Shown here: one piece after another, positions 52,901 to 61,681 of the stretch
Layout: every line of letters starts with the position of its first letter
Numbering within the stretch: position 1 is the stretch's first letter
NCBI GenBank assembly: GCA_965203685.1
Contig: OZ241908.1
Location: 5,394,001 to 5,458,000 of the forward strand
Direction of reading: 5' to 3'
Length of the DNA: 64,000 nucleotides
From: VXYL01 sp965203685
Lineage (GTDB): Bacteria; Pseudomonadota; Gammaproteobacteria; Pseudomonadales; Azotimanducaceae
Program-made: the position numbers and the translations under genes
Notes under the pieces: generated by a model
What the model was told of the DNA's origin: nothing
Databases searched by the model: none
What the model saw: only the letters and a program-made list of their open reading frames with translations

Positions 52901-53778
52901 GGGTCGCCAAGCCCGAAGCCGTGGACGACGGTCCCGGCGAACAGCGCGAAGCCAACCCAAACGTTGTTCCCGAACGCCTGGAAACAGGGTTCTCGCTCGC
53001 GGCGCCGGATCAGCCATTGCTGGTAGACGAACAAGCCACCGATCACCGCCATGGCAAGGTAGTACGCCGGGCCGAGCGCCAAGACGGTGCCCAGGCCAAG
53101 CAGCAGCACCAACGCCAACAGTTGCAGGCCCGCCACGATCAACCGATCCGCGCGACCGAACAGGATCGCCGTCGACTTGATGCCAACCCTCGAATCGTCG
53201 TCCCGGTCGACCATCGCGTAGATGGTGTCGTAGGCGACGATCCAGACCAGGCTCGCGGCGAACAGTAGCCACGCCGCGCCACTCACCGAGCCGTTCACAG
53301 CCGCGAAGGCCATCGGGATGCCCCAACTGAACGCGACCCCAAGGGCCGCCTGCGGCAAATGCGTCCAGCGCTTGAGGAACGGGTAGACCGCCGCCACCAG
53401 GGCGCCGCCCAATGCCAGGGCTTGCGCCAGGCGATTGAGAGTCAATACGACCGCGAGGCAAGCCAACGCAAGGATCCCCAACAGGACGAGCGCGCCCGTC
53501 AGCGACACCTCCCCCGTGGCCAACGGCCGTTCACGTGTGCGCGCCACGTGGGCGTCGAACTCCCGGTCAGCGATGTCGTTGATCACGCATCCCGCGCTGC
53601 GCGCGAGGAAGGTGCCGACGACGAAGGCCGCGAGAATCCCCAACGGCGGCACGCCTTGTGCCGCGAGCCACAAGGCGGCCAGCGTTGGCCAGAGCAGCAG
53701 CAGCGTCCCGACCGGTCGGTCGATCCGCATCAGCCTCAGATACGGGGCCAACGCGCGCCCAAGCCGTCTCGCGCCCAC
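52897..53778 (-). CDS. ubiA: 4-hydroxybenzoate octaprenyltransferase
   Basis: UbiA attaches the polyprenyl tail to 4-hydroxybenzoate in ubiquinone synthesis at the inner membrane. The 293 residues match the family. Both Asp-rich motifs are present: NDIADREFD near 73 and the second, DTIYAMVDRDDDSRVG, near 190, with TRERPLATG between. There are about eight membrane segments. Unusually, the next gene is a TRAP permease coupled by ATGA; the common ubiC neighbour is absent. Confidence 0.95.
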   Translation of the reverse strand: MGARRLGRALAPYLRLMRIDRPVGTLLLLWPTLAALWLAAQGVPPLGILAAFVVGTFLARSAGCVINDIADREFDAHVARTRERPLATGEVSLTGALVLLGILALACLAVVLTLNRLAQALALGGALVAAVYPFLKRWTHLPQAALGVAFSWGIPMAFAAVNGSVSGAAWLLFAASLVWIVAYDTIYAMVDRDDDSRVGIKSTAILFGRADRLIVAGLQLLALVLLLGLGTVLALGPAYYLAMAVIGGLFVYQQWLIRRREREPCFQAFGNNVWVGFALFAGTVVHGFGLGDP

Positions 53779-53818
53779 CGGCGCGACGCCCTTAACGCTC
53801 GCCGGCCCCGCTCAAACG

Positions 53819-55144
53819 CTAAGCCGCCTCGGCAGCGGGTGTCGCCCGGGCGCGTATGTCCGGCAGTTCCTCGCCTTCGCTGCGAGCGACCATGGCCGTC
53901 ACGGAGAGGTCGCTGGTGACGTTCACCGAGGTCCGGCACATGTCGAGCACGCGGTCGACGACCAGCACAAGCGCGATGGCTTCCACCGGCAATCCCACGG
54001 CCGGCAGGATCAGCGCGATGGCGACGAGACTCGCCGACGGAATCCCGGCAACACCGATCGAGGTCAGCAGGGCCAGCGTCACGACCGTGATTTGCCCCGA
54101 GATGCCAAGGTCGAAACCGTAGATCTGCGCGATGAAGATCACCACGACGCACTCGTACAACGCCGTCCCGTCCATGTTCACCGTGGCGCCGAGCGGCAGC
54201 ACGAAGCTGGTCGTGCGGTTGGATATGCCGGCCTTCTCGGCGCTATTCAGCGTGACCGGCAACGTCGCCGAGGAGGACGACGTGGAGAACGCCGTCAACT
54301 GCGCCGGGACGATCCGGCCGTAGTAGGCGAATGGGTTGACGCCACCGATGAACCGCAGCAGGAGCGGCAACGTGATGAAGAAGTGGAACGCCAGCGCCGC
54401 GAGCACGGTGACGAAGAAGAGCCCCAAGGACTCCAACGCCTCGAAGCCGGACAGGATGAACGTCTTGCCCACCAGCGCGAAGACGCCGATCGGGGCGAAG
54501 CGCATGATCCACATGGTGATCGCGATCATCACGTCGTGCACGCCGGTCCAGAAACTCTGCAAGGTGTCGCCTGCTTGGCCGTTCATGCGCGACATGAAGT
54601 AGCCGAACACGACGCTGACGAAGATCAGTGCCAGCAATTCCGTATTCGCGGCCGCCTCGATGACGTTCGGTGGGATCGCCCGGGAGATCACCTGGATCAG
54701 GTCTCCAGTGCCGCGTCCTTCGACCTTGCTCAGCACCTGCGACGCGTCGGGCAGCGCCGCGGTCAACGCCTTGGCGGACTCTCCCGTGCCGGGGCCGAGG
54801 AGATTCACCAGGATCAACCCGGTGGCGACCGCGGCAATGCCGGTGACGATGTACAGCCCAACTGTCTTCCCGCCGACGCGGCCAAAGGAGTCCTGGGTCG
54901 CCATGTTCCGGACGCCGACGATGATCGACGACACGATGAGCGGGACGACAACCATCTTCAGCGCGTTCAGGAACAAGCCGCCGAAGAAGTCCAGGATGTC
55001 CACGACGCGCATCGTGAGCAGCGTGCTCGTCTCGCTTGCGAGCGCAGCGACCAAGGCTGCAAGTGCGAGCGCAATGGCAATCTGCCAGTGCAGCGGGATG
55101 CCGACGATCCGGCTCCAGGCGCTCGTGTTTTCTGTTTCGCTCAT
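53819..55144 (-). CDS. Dicarboxylate/amino acid:cation symporter (DAACS)
   Basis: This is a Na+/H+-coupled importer of C4-dicarboxylates or glutamate/aspartate, 441 residues. It has about eight helices plus the re-entrant loops: the serine-rich TAFSTSSSSATLPVTLN loop of HP1, NMDGTALYECVVVIFIAQIY (the NMDGT cation site) and DRVLDMCRTSVNVTSDL. All are characteristic of GltP/DctA. It sits between ubiA and rubredoxin on the same strand. Substrate choice between dicarboxylate and amino acid cannot be made here. Confidence 0.93.
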   Translation of the reverse strand: MSETENTSAWSRIVGIPLHWQIAIALALAALVAALASETSTLLTMRVVDILDFFGGLFLNALKMVVVPLIVSSIIVGVRNMATQDSFGRVGGKTVGLYIVTGIAAVATGLILVNLLGPGTGESAKALTAALPDASQVLSKVEGRGTGDLIQVISRAIPPNVIEAAANTELLALIFVSVVFGYFMSRMNGQAGDTLQSFWTGVHDVMIAITMWIMRFAPIGVFALVGKTFILSGFEALESLGLFFVTVLAALAFHFFITLPLLLRFIGGVNPFAYYGRIVPAQLTAFSTSSSSATLPVTLNSAEKAGISNRTTSFVLPLGATVNMDGTALYECVVVIFIAQIYGFDLGISGQITVVTLALLTSIGVAGIPSASLVAIALILPAVGLPVEAIALVLVVDRVLDMCRTSVNVTSDLSVTAMVARSEGEELPDIRARATPAAEAA

Positions 55145-55165
55145 TTCTCCCCCCTTAGGAGCTGA

Positions 55166-55333
55166 TCATCCGATCTCGATCATCTCGAAGTCCTCCTTGC
55201 CGACCCCGCACTCCGGACAGACGAAGTCCTCCGGCACGTCCTCCCAAGCCGTGCCCGGCGCGATGCCGTCGTAGTCGCAACCTTCCGCTTCGTCGTAGAT
55301 CCAGCCACAGACGATGCATTGCCACTTCCTCAT
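55166..55333 (-). CDS. Rubredoxin
   Basis: This is a 55-residue iron protein, short enough to be missed by length filters. It begins MRKWQCIVCGWIYDEAEGCD. The Fe(Cys)4 site is complete: C6, C9, C39 and C42 in CIVCGW and CPECGV. AWEDVPEDFVCPECGVGKED is the second half of the fold. ATG 55333 has AGAGGAG just upstream. It carries electrons, probably to an oxygenase or peroxide-removing enzyme; it lies 21 nt upstream of the symporter gene. Confidence 0.95.
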   Translation of the reverse strand: MRKWQCIVCGWIYDEAEGCDYDGIAPGTAWEDVPEDFVCPECGVGKEDFEMIEIG

Positions 55334-55471
55334 CAAACTCCTCTGGTGTCAGGCGGTGTGGGCAAGGATTCCAGCGTAGTGGATGGCACCCTGTTTTTCT
55401 ACGGGCCTTTACTTGCGACGCTCAATTGGGAGTGCTACTTTTGCAGCACGATGGGCGTTTCGGAACAGACC

Positions 55472-56194
55472 ATGCATAGGGTCTTACGGGCGGCGGCATT
55501 GCTCGCCGCCACTTCAATTGCCGCGCAATCGGTTGCTGGCGGCGTGGAGTTCCAAAAGCTCACGGTGCGTAAGGCGCTGGCCCGAGCCGAGGCGGAGGAC
55601 AAACTGGTCCTCATCTACTACACCACGACGTGGTGTGCGCCGTGCCGCGTCATGGAAGAGACGACCTTCGAGGATCCGGAGGTGGCGGCCTGGGTAGCGG
55701 AGCACACAATTGCTCTGAAGCTGGACGGCGATCTCAGTCGCGGCCGAGCGAAGCGGTACGACGAGCGGGGCTATCCGGCAGTCGTGTACGTCGACGCCAA
55801 CGGCACGGCGGTCGACCGCATCGTCGGGCTTGTCGACAGTGCCGACTTTCTCTTCGTGGGCGCGAATGTGCTTGCTGGCCACTACGGAACGGCACCGGCG
55901 CGCCAGCGGGCAAAACAGACCGGCCCACACCAGCTCAACGATCCCGTACCCAACTTCCCGGAGATCGCAATCTCCCGCCGGCTCGAAGGCCATGTGGTCG
56001 TTCGCTATACCATCACCGTAGAAGGCAGAGTGCGCGATGCTGAGGTGGTCGAGTCGGTACCACCTGGGATCTTCGACCGCTCCGCCCTTTCGACCGTCCG
56101 GCGATACCGGTTCGAGCCCGTGACCGAGAACGGCGAACCCGTCGAGGTCACAGGTGTGCGGCGGCGGATCTCATTCCGGCACATGCCACGCTGA
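55472..56194 (+). CDS. Exported thioredoxin-like domain fused to a TonB C-terminal domain
   Basis: This 240-residue protein has a signal peptide (about 1-23, SIAAQSVAGG), then a thioredoxin-like domain with WCAPC at 54-58 (redox Cys55 and Cys58) and YPAVVYVDANG. A C-terminal domain (about 150-238: PEIAISRRLEGHVVVRYTIT, VEGRVRDAEVVESVPPGIFD, SALSTVRRYRFEP) is that of TonB C-terminal domains. No TonB membrane helix or Pro-rich linker is present. ATG 55472 has GGAA 6 nt upstream; ATG 55451 is an alternative. The combination suggests a periplasmic redox protein that docks to a partner through the TonB-like domain. Confidence 0.8.
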   Translation: MHRVLRAAALLAATSIAAQSVAGGVEFQKLTVRKALARAEAEDKLVLIYYTTTWCAPCRVMEETTFEDPEVAAWVAEHTIALKLDGDLSRGRAKRYDERGYPAVVYVDANGTAVDRIVGLVDSADFLFVGANVLAGHYGTAPARQRAKQTGPHQLNDPVPNFPEIAISRRLEGHVVVRYTITVEGRVRDAEVVESVPPGIFDRSALSTVRRYRFEPVTENGEPVEVTGVRRRISFRHMPR

Positions 56195-56213
56195 GGCAGT
56201 GTCGCTGGCACGA

Positions 56214-56266
56214 CGCGTCACACAGACGCGGCGCCTCATACTGAGGCGGCGCGTCATACTGACGCG
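56214..56266. repeat. Three tandem hairpins with 18-nt period
   Basis: Three 17-nt hairpins start at 56214, 56232 and 56250, each a 6-bp stem and 5-nt loop plus one linker base. Stems and loops are CGCGTC-ACACA-GACGCG, CGCCTC-ATACT-GAGGCG and CGCGTC-ATACT-GACGCG. The middle stem differs by a G-to-C change matched by C-to-G in the other arm. They fill the gap between two convergent genes; the recG stop lies in the third. Confidence 0.85.
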
Positions 56267-58329
56267 TACTCGATATCACCTTTCGCCCAGGTATCCACGA
56301 TCACCCGGGCCGTGCCCGGATCCGCGGCCAACAACCGATCGCCCAGCCTGACCGCCTTGGCGACCAGGGCGCGGTCGGCCGCAAGGTCGGCCAGGCGGAA
56401 CGTCTCTTCGCCTGTTTGGCGAGTCCCGAGCACATCGCCGGGGCCGCGCAACTCCAGGTCCTTCTCGGCGATCGCGAAGCCGTCGTTGGTCTCGCGCATA
56501 ACGGTCAAGCGTTGCCGGGCGACATCAGACACCGGCGTCTCGTAGAGCAATAGGCAACTGCTCGACCCCGCTCCCCGGCCAACGCGCCCACGCAACTGAT
56601 GCAACTGCGCGAGCCCCAGGCGCTCGGCGTTGTCGATCACCATCAGCGTCGCGTTCGGCACGTCGACGCCGACTTCGATCACGGTGGTGGCGACCAGCAC
56701 GTCGATTCGGTGCGCCTTGAAATCCGCCATGACGGCGCTTTTCTCGGCCGGTGGCAGACGACCGTGTACCAAACCGAGACGCAACCCATTCGACATCGCG
56801 GCGGTCAACTCCTCGTAGGTCGTGGTCGCGGCGTGCAGCGGCGGGCGACCGCTCGAGTCGGCGTCCTCGTCCTCCTCGATCATCGTGCAGACCCAGTAGG
56901 CCTGCCTCCCCGCCGCGCAGGCCCGGGCGACGCGGTCGATCGCCTCGTTCCGTCGCGACATCATCGCGAGGTGCGTGCGTACCGGCGTTCGCCCGGGCGG
57001 CAACTCGTCGATGGTCGAGACGTCCATGTCGGCGTAAAGGGCCATGGTGAGCGTCCGCGGGATCGGCGTTGCCGTCATCACCAACTGGTGCGGCAAGCGC
57101 CCCTTGTCGCGCAACTGCATGCGCTGATGCACGCCGAACCGGTGTTGCTCATCGATGATGGCCAACGCTAGCCCATGGAACTCGACGCCCGCCTGGAACA
57201 AGGCATGGGTTCCAACGACGACGAGATCCCGGCCTTCCGACACCGCCTCCAACCGCGCCCGGCGTTCCGCGGCACTCTGGCGACCGGTGAGCAGCCCCAC
57301 GTCGATGCCAAGCGGCGGCAACCACTGGCTCAAGGTCTCGAAGTGTTGTTCGGCGAGGATCTCGGTGGGTGCCATGAGCGCGGTCTGGTACCCGTGTTCG
57401 GCTGCACGAATCGCCGCAAACGCTGCCACCACCGTTTTGCCTGAACCCACGTCGCCTTGCAGCAGCCGCATCATCGGGCGGTCGGTGCTCAAGTCGTTGA
57501 GCACTTCCGCGGTCACGCGTGCCTGGGCCCGGGTCAGGCGAAAGCCAAGTTGGCGCAGCAGTTCGCGGCCCAGTTGCTCTCGCGAGGGCAGCGGCAAGGT
57601 CGTGTGCGTCTTCGCCAACGCCTGGCGGTTCTTGAGAACCAGGTAGTGCCCGACGAACTCGTCGAGCGCGACCCGGGACCGCGCCGCCGTGATTTGTTCC
57701 TCGGCGTTCGCTTGCGCAGCCGGTCGATGTAGGAAACGGATCGCGGTCAGCAGATCGGGAAACGGTCCGTCTTCCAACCGGCTGAACTCGGCTTCCACCG
57801 CGCGGTCGAGTGCCTTGGCAATCCACTGGCCTAGCCTCTTCGGCGTGAGGCCCTGGGTCACGCGGTAGACCGGCGTCAGCTCTGGCCCGGTCGGCGCGGG
57901 CTCCTCGCCGTGCAGGCGGTACTCCGGGTGCACCATCTCAAGGCCGAGCGGGCCCAACCGCACGTCCCCGAAACAGCGCATCCACAGTCCCGGTTGGAAG
58001 GCGTGGCGCTGTCGAGCGTTGAAATGGAAGAACCGCACCGTGAGCCGGCGACCGGCACCGCCGAGCGTGACAACCAGCGAGCGGCGGCGTCCGTAGGCGA
58101 TGCTGGACCCGACCACTTGATCCGTCACCAAGCACTCCCGACCAGGGGTTAGTTCGGCAAGCGGCACGGACCGCGTCCGGTCTTGGTAGCGGAAAGGCGC
58201 GTGCAGAATGAGATCTCGGACGGTGTGGATGGCGAGCCGTGCGAGCTTCTCCGCGTTGCCCGAGCCAATGCCCGGCAGACTGGTTACCGCGGCGTCGAGG
58301 AAGGCGCTCGGGTTGGCGTCCTTTGCCAT
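56254..58329 (-). CDS. recG: ATP-dependent DNA helicase RecG
   Basis: RecG reverses stalled replication forks and branch-migrates Holliday junctions. The 691 residues match the family. The N-terminal wedge/OB domain begins with SLPGIGSGNAEKLARLAIHT and includes VVTLGGAGRRLTVRFFHFNA. The helicase core has LQGDVGSGKTVVAAFAAIRA (motif I), IIDEQHRFGVHQRM (II), VMTATPIPRTLTMALY (III) and QLHQLRGRVGRGAGSSSCLL (VI). It is followed upstream by spoT in the usual gammaproteobacterial order. Confidence 0.96.
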   Translation of the reverse strand: MAKDANPSAFLDAAVTSLPGIGSGNAEKLARLAIHTVRDLILHAPFRYQDRTRSVPLAELTPGRECLVTDQVVGSSIAYGRRRSLVVTLGGAGRRLTVRFFHFNARQRHAFQPGLWMRCFGDVRLGPLGLEMVHPEYRLHGEEPAPTGPELTPVYRVTQGLTPKRLGQWIAKALDRAVEAEFSRLEDGPFPDLLTAIRFLHRPAAQANAEEQITAARSRVALDEFVGHYLVLKNRQALAKTHTTLPLPSREQLGRELLRQLGFRLTRAQARVTAEVLNDLSTDRPMMRLLQGDVGSGKTVVAAFAAIRAAEHGYQTALMAPTEILAEQHFETLSQWLPPLGIDVGLLTGRQSAAERRARLEAVSEGRDLVVVGTHALFQAGVEFHGLALAIIDEQHRFGVHQRMQLRDKGRLPHQLVMTATPIPRTLTMALYADMDVSTIDELPPGRTPVRTHLAMMSRRNEAIDRVARACAAGRQAYWVCTMIEEDEDADSSGRPPLHAATTTYEELTAAMSNGLRLGLVHGRLPPAEKSAVMADFKAHRIDVLVATTVIEVGVDVPNATLMVIDNAERLGLAQLHQLRGRVGRGAGSSSCLLLYETPVSDVARQRLTVMRETNDGFAIAEKDLELRGPGDVLGTRQTGEETFRLADLAADRALVAKAVRLGDRLLAADPGTARVIVDTWAKGDIEYASV

Positions 58330-58359
58330 CGATCAGGTCGTGACAGTCAGAATCGCGGA

Positions 58360-58394
58360 CGCGAACGACAAGCCGTTCGCGGACGTCCGCGCAC
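58360..58394. repeat. REP-like palindrome, locus 8, with 8-bp hairpin
   Basis: A perfect 8-bp hairpin CGCGAACG-ACAAGC-CGTTCGCG (58360-58381) overlaps a 12-nt palindrome GCGGACGTCCGC (58379-58390) followed by GCACC, the family tail. It fills the gap between spoT and recG, two genes on the same strand. Confidence 0.6.
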
Positions 58395-58395
58395 C

Positions 58396-60720
58396 CTAGT
58401 CAACCGGGCGGTCGACGCGTTGGACGGCCGGAACGCTCAACAGCCGCTGCTGAACACGGTCCAAGTGGTCTCGATCCTTCACGGACAGCGCCAGGCGCAC
58501 GCTCGACAGGTCTGCGGAGCGCTCATCGACGGCGATGTTGTCGATTCCGGCGTCCGCCGCGTTCACCGCGGCCGCCAACTCCGCGATGTCGCCTTTGCGG
58601 CGCGTGACGGCGATGCGCAACGTCGTCTCGAACTCGCCCTCGGTGTGTTCGGCCCAGCGGGTGGGAATGATGTCGCGCTCGTTGCGGCGCCGCACGTCCT
58701 GGACGTTGTTGCAGGTCTCGATGTGCACCACGAAGCCCTTGCCCGGCGTCATGTGGCCGACGACGTGGTCGCCGGGAACCGGGCCGCAGCAGCGTGCGTA
58801 GCTGATCACGAGGCCGTCGCCGCCGCGAATCGCCACCGGGCCACCACGCTCGATGTCCACGGCTTCGTAGTCTGGATTGTCCGCCGCCAGCAGTCGCTGG
58901 GCGACCACGTAGGCCATCAGGTTGCCCAAGCCGATCTCGGCGAGCAGATCGTCGAGCTTGCGCACGCCGAAGTGCGTGAACACCTTGCGCAGCCGCCGGA
59001 AGTCGAGTGCCTTGATGGACGTGCCGCCATTGGCCAGCGACCGATCGAGCAGGTGACGTCCGAAGCGCACCGATTCCCACCGTTGCTGCACCTTCAAAGC
59101 CTGGCGGATGGCGGCACGGGCCTTGCTGGAGACGACGAACTCCAACCAGTTCGGGCTCGGGCGACCGTCGGTCGCGGTGATGATCTCCACCGTCTGCCCG
59201 GACTCCAGGGACACCGACAGCGGCGCGAGCGCACGATCGACGCGGCAGGCGACGCAATGGTTGCCGATGTCGGTATGCACGGCGTAGGCGAAATCCACCG
59301 GGCAGGCACCCTTCGGCAGTTCGAAGATCTCTCCCCGCGGCGAGAAAACGTACACCTCGTCCGGGAACAGGTCGATCTTCAAGCTCTCGATGAACTCAAG
59401 CGAGTTGCCAGCCCGCTGTTGCAGGTCCAACAAGCCCGCGACCCATTGGCGCGCGCGAACCTGGCTGCCGTCGACGTCCTCTTCGCCGGTGTAGAGCCAA
59501 TGTCCGGCGATGCCGTTGTCCGCGATCATGTCCATCTGCCGCGTGCGGATCTGGACTTCGATGGGCACGCCGTGCATGCCGACCAAGCCGGTGTGCAGGG
59601 ACTGGTAGCCGTTGGCCTTGGGGATCGCGATGTAGTCCTTGAAACGGTTGGGCACCGGCTTGTAGAGGTTGTGCACCACGCCGAGGGCCCGATAGCAGGT
59701 GTCGACGCGGTCGACGATGACGCGGAAGCCGAACACGTCCATGATGTCTTTGAACGATGTCCGCTGCGTCTTCATCTTGCTGTAGATCGAGTAGAGGTGC
59801 CGCCGACGACCGATCACCGTGGCGTCGATCCCCTCCCGTCGCAGACTCGCCTCGATATCGCGCTTGAGTTCGACCATCTGGCCGGCCTGGCTCTCCCTCA
59901 CCGCCGACAACGCACGCTCGATCCGATCCGCCCGAAGCGGATAGAGCGCCTGGAAGGCGAGATCCTCGAGTTCCACGCGAACCGCGTTCATGCCGAGGCG
60001 GTTGGCGATAGGCGCGTAGAACTCGAGGGTTTCGCGGGCCGTGCGTTTTCGCTTCTCCGGCGGCATCACGCCGATCGTGCGCATGTTGTGAAGCCGATCG
60101 GCGATCTTGACCAGGATGACGCGGATGTCCTGCGCCGTCGCCATCGCCATCTTCTGGAAGTTCTCGGCCTGGGCCTCCGCGCGGGACTTGAAGATCGTCG
60201 CCAGTTTCGAGACGCCGTCGACGATCTCAGCCACTTCGTTTCCGAACGTGCCGGCAAGCGTCGTCTTGGACACCCCGGTGTCCTCGAGCACGTCGTGCAG
60301 GATCGCCGCCATGATCGACTGGTGATCCATGTGCATGGTCGTCAGGACGTTGGCGACCGCCAAGGGGTGGGTGATGTACTCGTGACCCGTGCGCCGTACT
60401 TGTCCGTCGTGCGCGTCCTCCGCGAAGGCGTAGGCGCGAACAATGTCGGCAACCTCCGCCTCGGGGAGGTATTCGAGAAGCGTCAGGCGCAGATCATCGA
60501 TGGTGGTGGGTACGGCGACTTCGGGGGCTTTCGCCTGGGCGCGAAGCTGGTTTTGAAAGTACCCGCCCCGCCCATTGTCGGGTCGCGTCGACTCGGCGGT
60601 GTCGCCATTCTGCGGTGCGGCAGGGCCTGTTTCCGTCGCGGCTACGCGACCGGCGTTGCCTTCAGTTCCCGGTAACAGTCCCGGCCAAGGACCTCTGCTA
60701 GAAGTCGTCTGCTCGGTCAT
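58396..60720 (-). CDS. spoT: Bifunctional (p)ppGpp synthetase/hydrolase
   Basis: SpoT makes and degrades the alarmone ppGpp. From ATG 60720 it has 774 residues. The hydrolase HD domain is intact (HDVLEDT near 120, RLHNMRT), which marks a SpoT-like rather than RelA-only protein. The synthetase region follows (YSIYSKMKTQRTSFKDIMDV, FGFRVIVD). A TGS domain (VYVFSPRGEIFELPKGACPV) and a C-terminal ACT domain (TTLRIAVTRRKGDIAELAAA) are present. The N-terminal 60 residues are an unconserved extension. Its start overlaps the rpoZ end by 23 nt. Confidence 0.96.
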   Translation of the reverse strand: MTEQTTSSRGPWPGLLPGTEGNAGRVAATETGPAAPQNGDTAESTRPDNGRGGYFQNQLRAQAKAPEVAVPTTIDDLRLTLLEYLPEAEVADIVRAYAFAEDAHDGQVRRTGHEYITHPLAVANVLTTMHMDHQSIMAAILHDVLEDTGVSKTTLAGTFGNEVAEIVDGVSKLATIFKSRAEAQAENFQKMAMATAQDIRVILVKIADRLHNMRTIGVMPPEKRKRTARETLEFYAPIANRLGMNAVRVELEDLAFQALYPLRADRIERALSAVRESQAGQMVELKRDIEASLRREGIDATVIGRRRHLYSIYSKMKTQRTSFKDIMDVFGFRVIVDRVDTCYRALGVVHNLYKPVPNRFKDYIAIPKANGYQSLHTGLVGMHGVPIEVQIRTRQMDMIADNGIAGHWLYTGEEDVDGSQVRARQWVAGLLDLQQRAGNSLEFIESLKIDLFPDEVYVFSPRGEIFELPKGACPVDFAYAVHTDIGNHCVACRVDRALAPLSVSLESGQTVEIITATDGRPSPNWLEFVVSSKARAAIRQALKVQQRWESVRFGRHLLDRSLANGGTSIKALDFRRLRKVFTHFGVRKLDDLLAEIGLGNLMAYVVAQRLLAADNPDYEAVDIERGGPVAIRGGDGLVISYARCCGPVPGDHVVGHMTPGKGFVVHIETCNNVQDVRRRNERDIIPTRWAEHTEGEFETTLRIAVTRRKGDIAELAAAVNAADAGIDNIAVDERSADLSSVRLALSVKDRDHLDRVQQRLLSVPAVQRVDRPVD

Positions 60721-60982
60721 CTCCCAAGCCGCCGAACGGCATCCCAACCTCCACCTGCGGCTCCTCCTCGATCGGGAGGACATCGCCGGCTTCGAGCACC
60801 TCGTCCGTGATCAGGCCCTCGGCGATTTCCCGCAACGCGATCACCGTTTCCTTGTCGTCCTCCTCCGGCAGCAGCGGCTCGACGCCGCGGTGCATCTGGC
60901 GGGCGCGGCGCGTGGCGCGCACGACAAGTTCGAAGCGGTTGCTCACATGTTCAAGACAGTCTTCAACGGTGACTCGGGCCAT
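60698..60982 (-). CDS. rpoZ: DNA-directed RNA polymerase omega subunit
   Basis: This is the omega subunit, 94 residues, that helps assemble RNA polymerase and forms part of the ppGpp site. It begins MARVTVEDCLEHVSNRFELV, the family signature, followed by RRARQMHRGVEPLLPEEDDK and TVIALREIAEGLI. Its acidic tail is longer than E. coli's and runs into the spoT start. Pairing with spoT is conserved in gammaproteobacteria. Confidence 0.95.
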   Translation of the reverse strand: MARVTVEDCLEHVSNRFELVVRATRRARQMHRGVEPLLPEEDDKETVIALREIAEGLITDEVLEAGDVLPIEEEPQVEVGMPFGGLGDDRADDF

Positions 60983-61036
60983 GGCGTTCGTTACAAGTTG
61001 TTTCAGCTAGTGGGGAGTCTACCTGCTGTCAATGAC

Positions 61037-61681
61037 TTAAGACAACAGTTCGGCGATCAACGCGCCGTGGTCCACAGGCGCCAGCGGGCGCCCAGCGCGA
61101 GTCGCTTGGACGATTTCCCTGAGGGCCACCACGGTCGCGTCGAAATCATCGTTGACGACCACGTGGTCGAACTCGCCGTGGTGGGACATGTCCGCTACCG
61201 CCTGCGCCGTCCGCGCGGCGATCACGTCGGGGCGATCCTGTCCCCGGCCCCGTAGACGCGCCACCAAGGCATCCCGGGACGGCGGCAGCACGAAAATCGC
61301 AACCGCGGCCGGCCAGCGCTCGCGCACCTGGGCCGCCCCTTGCCAGTCGATCTCGAGGATCACGTCGCGGCCGGCCTCGACGGCATCAAAGACGGCGCGC
61401 CGCGACGTGCCATAGGCGTGGCCGAAGACATCCGCGCACTCGAGGAACTCGTCCCCGGCGCGCATCGCCGCGAACGTCTCGGGCGCCACAAAGTGATAGT
61501 GGACACCGTCGGTTTCCGCAGCGCGCCGCGGTCTGGTCGTATGCGAGATGGACACCGTGAGTGAGCAGTCACTTTCGGCAAGAGCGCTGATCAGAGACGT
61601 CTTTCCGGCACCAGACGGGGCGGAGATCACAAACAGGTGGCCACGCTGGCGCGGCTCGGTAGCGGCCTTCGCCCGTTTCAT
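61037..61681 (-). CDS. gmk: Guanylate kinase
   Basis: Gmk converts GMP to GDP. The 214-residue protein has P-loop SAPSGAGKTSL near 20-30, the GMP-binding SHTTRPRRAAETDGVHYHFV, ECADVFGHAYGTSRRAV and VILEIDWQGAAQVRERW. All are standard. It starts directly after the yicC stop and is probably translated from a shared message with rpoZ and spoT downstream. Confidence 0.96.
   Translation of the reverse strand: MKRAKAATEPRQRGHLFVISAPSGAGKTSLISALAESDCSLTVSISHTTRPRRAAETDGVHYHFVAPETFAAMRAGDEFLECADVFGHAYGTSRRAVFDAVEAGRDVILEIDWQGAAQVRERWPAAVAIFVLPPSRDALVARLRGRGQDRPDVIAARTAQAVADMSHHGEFDHVVVNDDFDATVVALREIVQATRAGRPLAPVDHGALIAELLS

Noticed and set aside
58183..60675. An 830-codon open frame on the plus strand opposite spoT and part of recG
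   Set aside because: It is an antisense shadow caused by high GC; it has no family features, while the minus strand encodes clear SpoT motifs.
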